In this document: piece after piece, positions 16,407-19,878 of the stretch
Layout of the letters: the number at the start of each line of letters is the position of its first letter
How positions within the stretch are numbered: position 1 is the first letter of the stretch
From: J088 sp003695505 [NCBI: Candidatus Dadabacteria bacterium]
Lineage (GTDB): Bacteria > J088
Direction of reading: 5' to 3'
Length of the DNA stretch: 19,878 nucleotides
NCBI GenBank assembly: GCA_003695505.1
Contig: RFIY01000049.1
Coordinates: forward strand, 1-19,878
Made by a program: the position numbers and the translations under genes
The notes under the pieces: generated by a model
Told to the model about the DNA's origin: nothing
The model's database searches: none
What the model saw: the letters and a program-made list of their open reading frames with translations, nothing else

Positions 16407-17807
16407 TTGGGTAAGTCTCTTTTGCAGAAGGTCTGGGACCTTCACACGGTTCGCACGCTTGAAAGTGGGCAGACACAACTGTTCATCGGTTTGCATCTGA
16501 TCCACGAAGTCACCAGCCCGCAGGCATTTCAGATGCTCCGCGAGCGCAATCTGTCGGTGCGGTTTCCGCAACGAACGTTCGCGACCGTTGATCATATTAT
16601 TCCGACGCATTCGATTCAGCGGCCCTTCGAGGATTCGCTGGCCGAAGCAATGATGGAGGCGCTTGAGGAGAATGTCCAGGAGACGGGCGTCACCTTTTTC
16701 GCGCCCGGATCCGGCAAACAGGGGATCGTCCATGTGATTGGTCCCGAGAACGGGTTGACCCAGCCGGGCATGACGATCGCGTGCGGCGACAGCCATACCA
16801 GTACGCACGGCGCGTTTGGCGCGATCGCGTTCGGCATCGGGACCAGCCAGGTTCGCGACGTGCTGGCGACGCAGACGCTGTCGATGACGCCCCTGAAGGT
16901 GCGGCGTATCGAAGTCAACGGGGAACTGCAACCCGGCGTCACGGCCAAGGATGTCATCCTGTATATCATTGCCGAACTCGGTGTCAACGGCGGTGTTGGT
17001 TACGGCTACGAATACGCAGGTGACGTGTTCGACCGCTTTTCGATGGAAGAGCGCATGACCGTCTGCAATATGAGTATCGAAGGCGGCGCGCGCGTCGGCT
17101 ACGTCAATCCCGACGAAACCACATTCGAATACTTGCGCGGACGGCCGTATGCGCCATCCGGGGATGCGTGGGATCGCGCAGTGTCATTCTGGAAAAGTAT
17201 CGCCAGTGACGCGGACGCCGACTATGACGATGTCGTCCAGTTCAACGCCGAGGATATCGAGCCGATGGTGACGTGGGGGATCACCCCGGGACAGGCGATC
17301 CCCGTGACGGGAAACGTGCCACGGCCCGAGGACGCCAGCGGCGAAGAGCGTGCCAATATCGAACTGGCACTCCAGCATATGAAGCTGGAACCGGGCCAGC
17401 CGATTGCCGGGACGCGGATCGACGTGGCCTTCATTGGCAGTTGTACGAATTCACGCATTTCCGATTTGCGCGCCGCCGCCGAAGTCGCGAAAAAGGGCCA
17501 GGTCGCGCCGCACGTCCGGGCGCTCGTCGTTCCCGGATCCGAGCAGGTCGAGGCGCAGGCAAAGGCAGAAGGGCTGGACGAGATCTTTCGCGCGGCGGGT
17601 TTCGACTGGCGCGAGCCCGGTTGCTCGATGTGCCTGGCGATGAACCCGGACAAGCTCGTCGGCGATGAACTGTGTGCATCCAGTTCCAATCGCAATTTTA
17701 TCGGACGCCAGGGCAGCCCGACAGGCCGCACGGTCCTGATGAGTCCGCAGGCCGTTGCCGCCGCCGCATTGGCCGGCGAAATCACCGATGTGCGGAATGT
17801 CCTCTGA
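16407..17807 (+). CDS. leuC: 3-isopropylmalate dehydratase large subunit
   Basis: From TTG 16407 the protein is 466 residues, the same length as E. coli LeuC. It begins [15 protein letters not shown], the canonical start of the family. GGGAG lies 6 bases upstream of the TTG. An in-frame ATA/ATG extension upstream crosses the promoter and is not credible. With LeuD it isomerises 2-isopropylmalate to 3-isopropylmalate in leucine synthesis. The 4Fe-4S ligands are Cys346 (FIGSCTNSR), Cys406 and Cys409 (GCSMCLAMN). The aconitase-type segments [14 protein letters not shown] (126-138) and [12 protein letters not shown] (426-436) are intact. It belongs to the bacterial long-form LeuC. leuD follows after 32 bases. 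Confidence 0.97.
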   Translation: MGKSLLQKVWDLHTVRTLESGQTQLFIGLHLIHEVTSPQAFQMLRERNLSVRFPQRTFATVDHIIPTHSIQRPFEDSLAEAMMEALEENVQETGVTFFAPGSGKQGIVHVIGPENGLTQPGMTIACGDSHTSTHGAFGAIAFGIGTSQVRDVLATQTLSMTPLKVRRIEVNGELQPGVTAKDVILYIIAELGVNGGVGYGYEYAGDVFDRFSMEERMTVCNMSIEGGARVGYVNPDETTFEYLRGRPYAPSGDAWDRAVSFWKSIASDADADYDDVVQFNAEDIEPMVTWGITPGQAIPVTGNVPRPEDASGEERANIELALQHMKLEPGQPIAGTRIDVAFIGSCTNSRISDLRAAAEVAKKGQVAPHVRALVVPGSEQVEAQAKAEGLDEIFRAAGFDWREPGCSMCLAMNPDKLVGDELCASSSNRNFIGRQGSPTGRTVLMSPQAVAAAALAGEITDVRNVL

Positions 17808-17839
17808 GGCGCGGCCAGAAGTAGTTAAGGAACAGAACA

Positions 17840-18472
17840 ATGACTGAATCCACGCTGCAACCAGTGAAGACACTAACCGGACGGGGCGTTGCCGTTCGCG
17901 GCAATGACATCGACACCGACCGGATCATTCCGGCCCGGTTCATGAAGGTCGTGACGTTTGACGGTCTCGAAAAACACGTTTTCGAAGACGTGCGCTTCGA
18001 CCAGGATGGCAACCCGACGGATCATCCGTTCAACCGCGAAGAATATCAGGGCGCCTCGATTCTGATCGTCAACAAGAATTTCGGTTGCGGATCAAGCCGT
18101 GAGCACGCACCACAGGCGCTGATGCGCTGGGGGATTCGCGGCATTATCGGCGAGAGTTTCGCCGAGATCTTTTTCGGCAATTGTGTCAGTCTCGGCGTGC
18201 CGTGCGTCACGTTGCCTGCGGACCAGATCCTTTACCTGATGGAGCTGGTCGAATCGGATCCGTCTGTCGGTATCGAAATCGATCTCGAAGCCCCCGCCGT
18301 GCGCGTGCCCGCGCGCAACCAGGAGTGGGTGGCCGAATTACCGGATGGCGCACGCAAACGGTTTCTCAAGGGCACCTGGGATGCGCTGGCGGTATTGCTC
18401 GATTCGGGAGAGCTGATCGAGGCGACGGCGCAGCGGATTCCATATCTGAACGACTTTGCGACGGCCAGTTGA
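17840..18472 (+). CDS. leuD: 3-isopropylmalate dehydratase small subunit
   Basis: At 210 residues it is the usual size (E. coli 201). It is the swivel domain of the aconitase-type heterodimer. The substrate-binding segments are NDIDTDRIIPARF (22-34) and KNFGCGSSREHAP (79-91), and GIIGESFAEIFFGNC at about 100-115 is typical. AAGGA lies 7-8 bases before ATG 17840. It forms a two-gene operon with leuC; neither leuA nor leuB is next to them in this window. The downstream gene is convergent with a 24-base gap. No T-tailed terminator is visible. Confidence 0.96.
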   Translation: MTESTLQPVKTLTGRGVAVRGNDIDTDRIIPARFMKVVTFDGLEKHVFEDVRFDQDGNPTDHPFNREEYQGASILIVNKNFGCGSSREHAPQALMRWGIRGIIGESFAEIFFGNCVSLGVPCVTLPADQILYLMELVESDPSVGIEIDLEAPAVRVPARNQEWVAELPDGARKRFLKGTWDALAVLLDSGELIEATAQRIPYLNDFATAS

Positions 18473-18496
18473 GCGCCTGACCGCTGTTTGCGTGCG

Positions 18497-19069
18497 TCAG
18501 CGGACCGGCCGTGCCTTCAGCTTTGGCTTACCGTTCTCGACGGTGACGCGAAACTCGACCTTCTGAGCGCCGAATTTTTCGCGCAACTGACGTTCCTGTT
18601 TTTGCAGCATTGCAGCCAGGCGTTCCGGTGCGACCGGTTTCTGGCCCGCTTTTTGTTGCAACTGCCGGTATTTGGACACGACGTCGTCATATGGCGAGCC
18701 GGTATCCGCGCCCGTTGACAGATCGACATGACCGGCACCGCCGCTGCGTTGTTCGGCTGCCATCTGCTCGTGCAATCTGGCCTTGAACTGGTGGCGCTTG
18801 TAAGTGCCCTCTTCGATCTGCTTGTTGATGCGGTTCCAGTAGTTTTCGAGCGTTGCCATTTTCTGCTTGAGGTTCCCCAGGCGAAAACGTGCCGCCGTAT
18901 TGTTGGTGGGATCCTCGACCGCGTAAATGATCGCACGCTTGAGCTTCGTGCGCTCGGTCGCGGGTTCCATTTTCTCGATGCCGAGAAAATATTGCTCGTA
19001 GCGAATGCGAAGCTGTTCGAGCTGCTGTTCGAGCTGCTGTATTTCTGCGGGACTCATGCCTGTAATCAT
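18497..19069 (-). CDS. Small coiled-coil protein resembling the MXAN_5187 C-terminal domain
   Basis: The protein is 190 residues from ATG 19069. The reading frame runs on to a further ATG (codon at 19106-19108), but GGAG lies 5 bases before 19069. The N-terminal half is a charged coiled coil: SPAEIQQLEQQLEQL, then RYEQYFLGIEKMEPATER and RFRLGNLKQKMATLENYWNR (about 6-80). After a Gly/Ser-rich hinge (106-126), the C-terminal part reads YDDVVSKYRQLQQKAG, then a helix and FGAQKVEFRVTVENGKPKLK (166-185). I recall this C-terminal pattern from the uncharacterised MXAN_5187 family of myxobacteria; this is from memory and not verified. No signal peptide or membrane span is present. Function unknown. 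It is divergent from a lipoprotein gene. Confidence 0.78.
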   Translation of the reverse strand: MITGMSPAEIQQLEQQLEQLRIRYEQYFLGIEKMEPATERTKLKRAIIYAVEDPTNNTAARFRLGNLKQKMATLENYWNRINKQIEEGTYKRHQFKARLHEQMAAEQRSGGAGHVDLSTGADTGSPYDDVVSKYRQLQQKAGQKPVAPERLAAMLQKQERQLREKFGAQKVEFRVTVENGKPKLKARPVR

Positions 19070-19136
19070 AACGGCTCCGCGTGATTTCGTCATCCCGGAA
19101 ACAGGCATTCGCAGCGCCGGGAGCTCCGGCGGGCTG

Positions 19137-19145
19137 TGCTATGAT
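19137..19145 (+). promoter_or_regulatory. Extended -10 promoter before the lipoprotein
   Basis: TGCTATGAT is an extended -10 box (TGn plus TATGAT). Transcription would begin at about 19152-19153, exactly at an in-frame GTG. The ATG at 19141 lies within the -10 box itself. Confidence 0.45.
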
Positions 19146-19737
19146 AGACAACGTGGACTGGAGATACGCGATACTGCTGCTGGCGCTCGTATTGCCGGGC
19201 TGTGGCGGCGACAATGGTGAAGAACCCGGTACGGTCTTCGATCCGCCGTCGTGGGTTCTTGATCTCGGCGATGGTTCCGTCGGCGGGGCCGGGTCAGGAT
19301 CCGGCAGCGCGACCGTCCAGGAAACGTTCCGCGGCGTCAAGGCGACCATTCCCGGTGTGGCCGAACCTCTGATCGTCGCCGAAACCAATGTCGTTGCGAC
19401 AGAGACCCAGCTCACGCGAACCCTGACCGCCAATGGCACGGCCGACGATGGCGACACGGTGATCACCATTCAGTTCAGTGTGCTGCAGACGGCATCAGCG
19501 CCGCAGCGGTTCACACTCGTTGCGACGCCTCCGGCGACCAACGACCAGGCAAACCTGACCTATAGCGAGGTCATCGTGGGGGGCGTCGCCAACCCGCTGA
19601 CCGCTGTGATCGACGGCGAGCTCGATCTGGAACGCTGGACCGACATCCAGGCGCGCGGGACGTTTGCGGCAAACATCATCCTCGCCGATGGGCAGGCGCG
19701 CGCGGTGTCCGATGGTATAATAGACGTGCGTTTCTGA
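19141..19737 (+). CDS. Uncharacterised secreted lipoprotein
   Basis: From ATG 19141 the product is 198 residues. A signal peptide with hydrophobic core YAILLLALVLPGC ends in the lipobox LPGC, so Cys21 would be lipidated and the protein anchored in a membrane on the periplasmic side. A flexible Gly/Ser/Asp stretch follows ([15 protein letters not shown]), then a domain of about 150 residues that looks beta-rich (VVATETQLTRTLTANGTADD, QFSVLQTA, FTLVATPP). It is not recognised. Start uncertain: no Shine-Dalgarno precedes ATG 19141, which lies in a -10 box. The in-frame GTG 19153 (MDWRYAILLL) could start a leaderless message. A much longer start at 19081 would add a non-signal-like N-terminus and is unlikely. 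Confidence 0.72.
   Translation: MIDNVDWRYAILLLALVLPGCGGDNGEEPGTVFDPPSWVLDLGDGSVGGAGSGSGSATVQETFRGVKATIPGVAEPLIVAETNVVATETQLTRTLTANGTADDGDTVITIQFSVLQTASAPQRFTLVATPPATNDQANLTYSEVIVGGVANPLTAVIDGELDLERWTDIQARGTFAANIILADGQARAVSDGIIDVRF
19713..19721 (+). promoter_or_regulatory. Extended -10 promoter of the response regulator
   Basis: TGGTATAAT (TGn plus a perfect TATAAT) lies in the last codons of the lipoprotein gene, 44 bases before ATG 19766. It gives a leader of about 38 bases. No -35 match is evident, as expected for an extended -10 promoter. Confidence 0.5.
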
Positions 19738-19765
19738 GACCTGATTGCACGAAACACGGGATTCA

Positions 19766-19878
19766 ATGGCCTACTTCAAGAAAATTCTTGCGGTCGATGA
19801 CAGCGACATTGTGCTCAATCTGCATCAGCTGACCTTTCGGCGTACGCCAGAGGTCGAGCTGTTGACGGCGCGCAATGG
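19766..19878 (+). CDS. Response regulator receiver domain (3' end beyond window)
   Basis: Only the first 37 codons are present. MAYFKKILAVDDSDIVLNLH shows the opening beta strand and the acidic pair Asp11-Asp12 of a CheY-type receiver; the phosphoacceptor aspartate lies beyond the window. The output domain, if any, cannot be seen. It lies 28 bases after the lipoprotein stop and probably has its own promoter at 19713-19721. The Shine-Dalgarno is poor. Confidence 0.8.
   Translation, partial: MAYFKKILAVDDSDIVLNLHQLTFRRTPEVELLTARN

Noticed and set aside
18481-18503. Hairpin CCGCTG/CAGCGG between leuD and the convergent gene as a bidirectional terminator
   Set aside because: No T-run on either strand; Rho-dependent or undetected termination is equally likely.

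Overview
The window reads as chromosomal DNA from a free-living, GC-rich Gram-negative bacterium. GC looks to be around 60% by eye, genes are tightly packed, and many starts are GTG or TTG. No phage, insertion sequence, integrase or CRISPR array is visible. Housekeeping genes (rsmD, coaD, rnr, mutS, tatA, leuC, leuD, tRNA-Leu) are intact. They are interleaved with envelope and signalling proteins of a kind common in Myxococcota and other former Deltaproteobacteria: a PilZ protein, a zinc-ribbon membrane protein with a long acidic linker, and a small protein resembling the C-terminal domain of the MXAN_5187 family. I therefore lean towards a deltaproteobacterial or myxobacterial relative, inferred from gene content only. 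A gammaproteobacterial origin is not excluded.

Layout. (1) 1-3219, plus strand: the end of a TetR repressor overlapping a ferritin-like di-iron protein, a strong intrinsic terminator, then an enoyl-CoA hydratase/isomerase homologue and rsmD. (2) 3236-5028, minus strand: tRNA-Leu(CAG), a cystathionine gamma-synthase-type PLP enzyme and coaD, the last two sharing an ATGA overlap. (3) 5029-5286: a palindrome-rich divergent control region. (4) 5287-13461, plus strand: rnr, a PilZ-TM-AMIN protein, mutS, a zinc-ribbon-TM-DUF3426-like protein and an unrecognised helical protein. (5) 13473-13727, minus strand: a lone tatA. (6) 13787-18472, plus strand: an NtrB/NtrC-like two-component pair, then leuC-leuD behind its own promoter. 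(7) 18497 to the end: a small coiled-coil protein on the minus strand, then a divergent lipoprotein and the start of a response regulator on the plus strand.

How the genes fit together. The TetR/di-iron pair looks like an autoregulated oxidative-modification unit. The PLP enzyme and leuCD serve methionine/cysteine and leucine synthesis. rnr, rsmD and tRNA-Leu belong to RNA metabolism and translation. The most unusual part is the pair of single-pass membrane proteins flanking mutS. Each has a cytoplasmic sensory-looking domain (a c-di-GMP-type PilZ domain, or a zinc ribbon), a long acidic linker, one membrane span and a periplasmic domain (AMIN, or a DUF3426-like beta domain). The PilZ-AMIN protein would physically connect a cytoplasmic c-di-GMP signal to the cell wall or a secretin complex. 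It is the best candidate here for an undescribed system.
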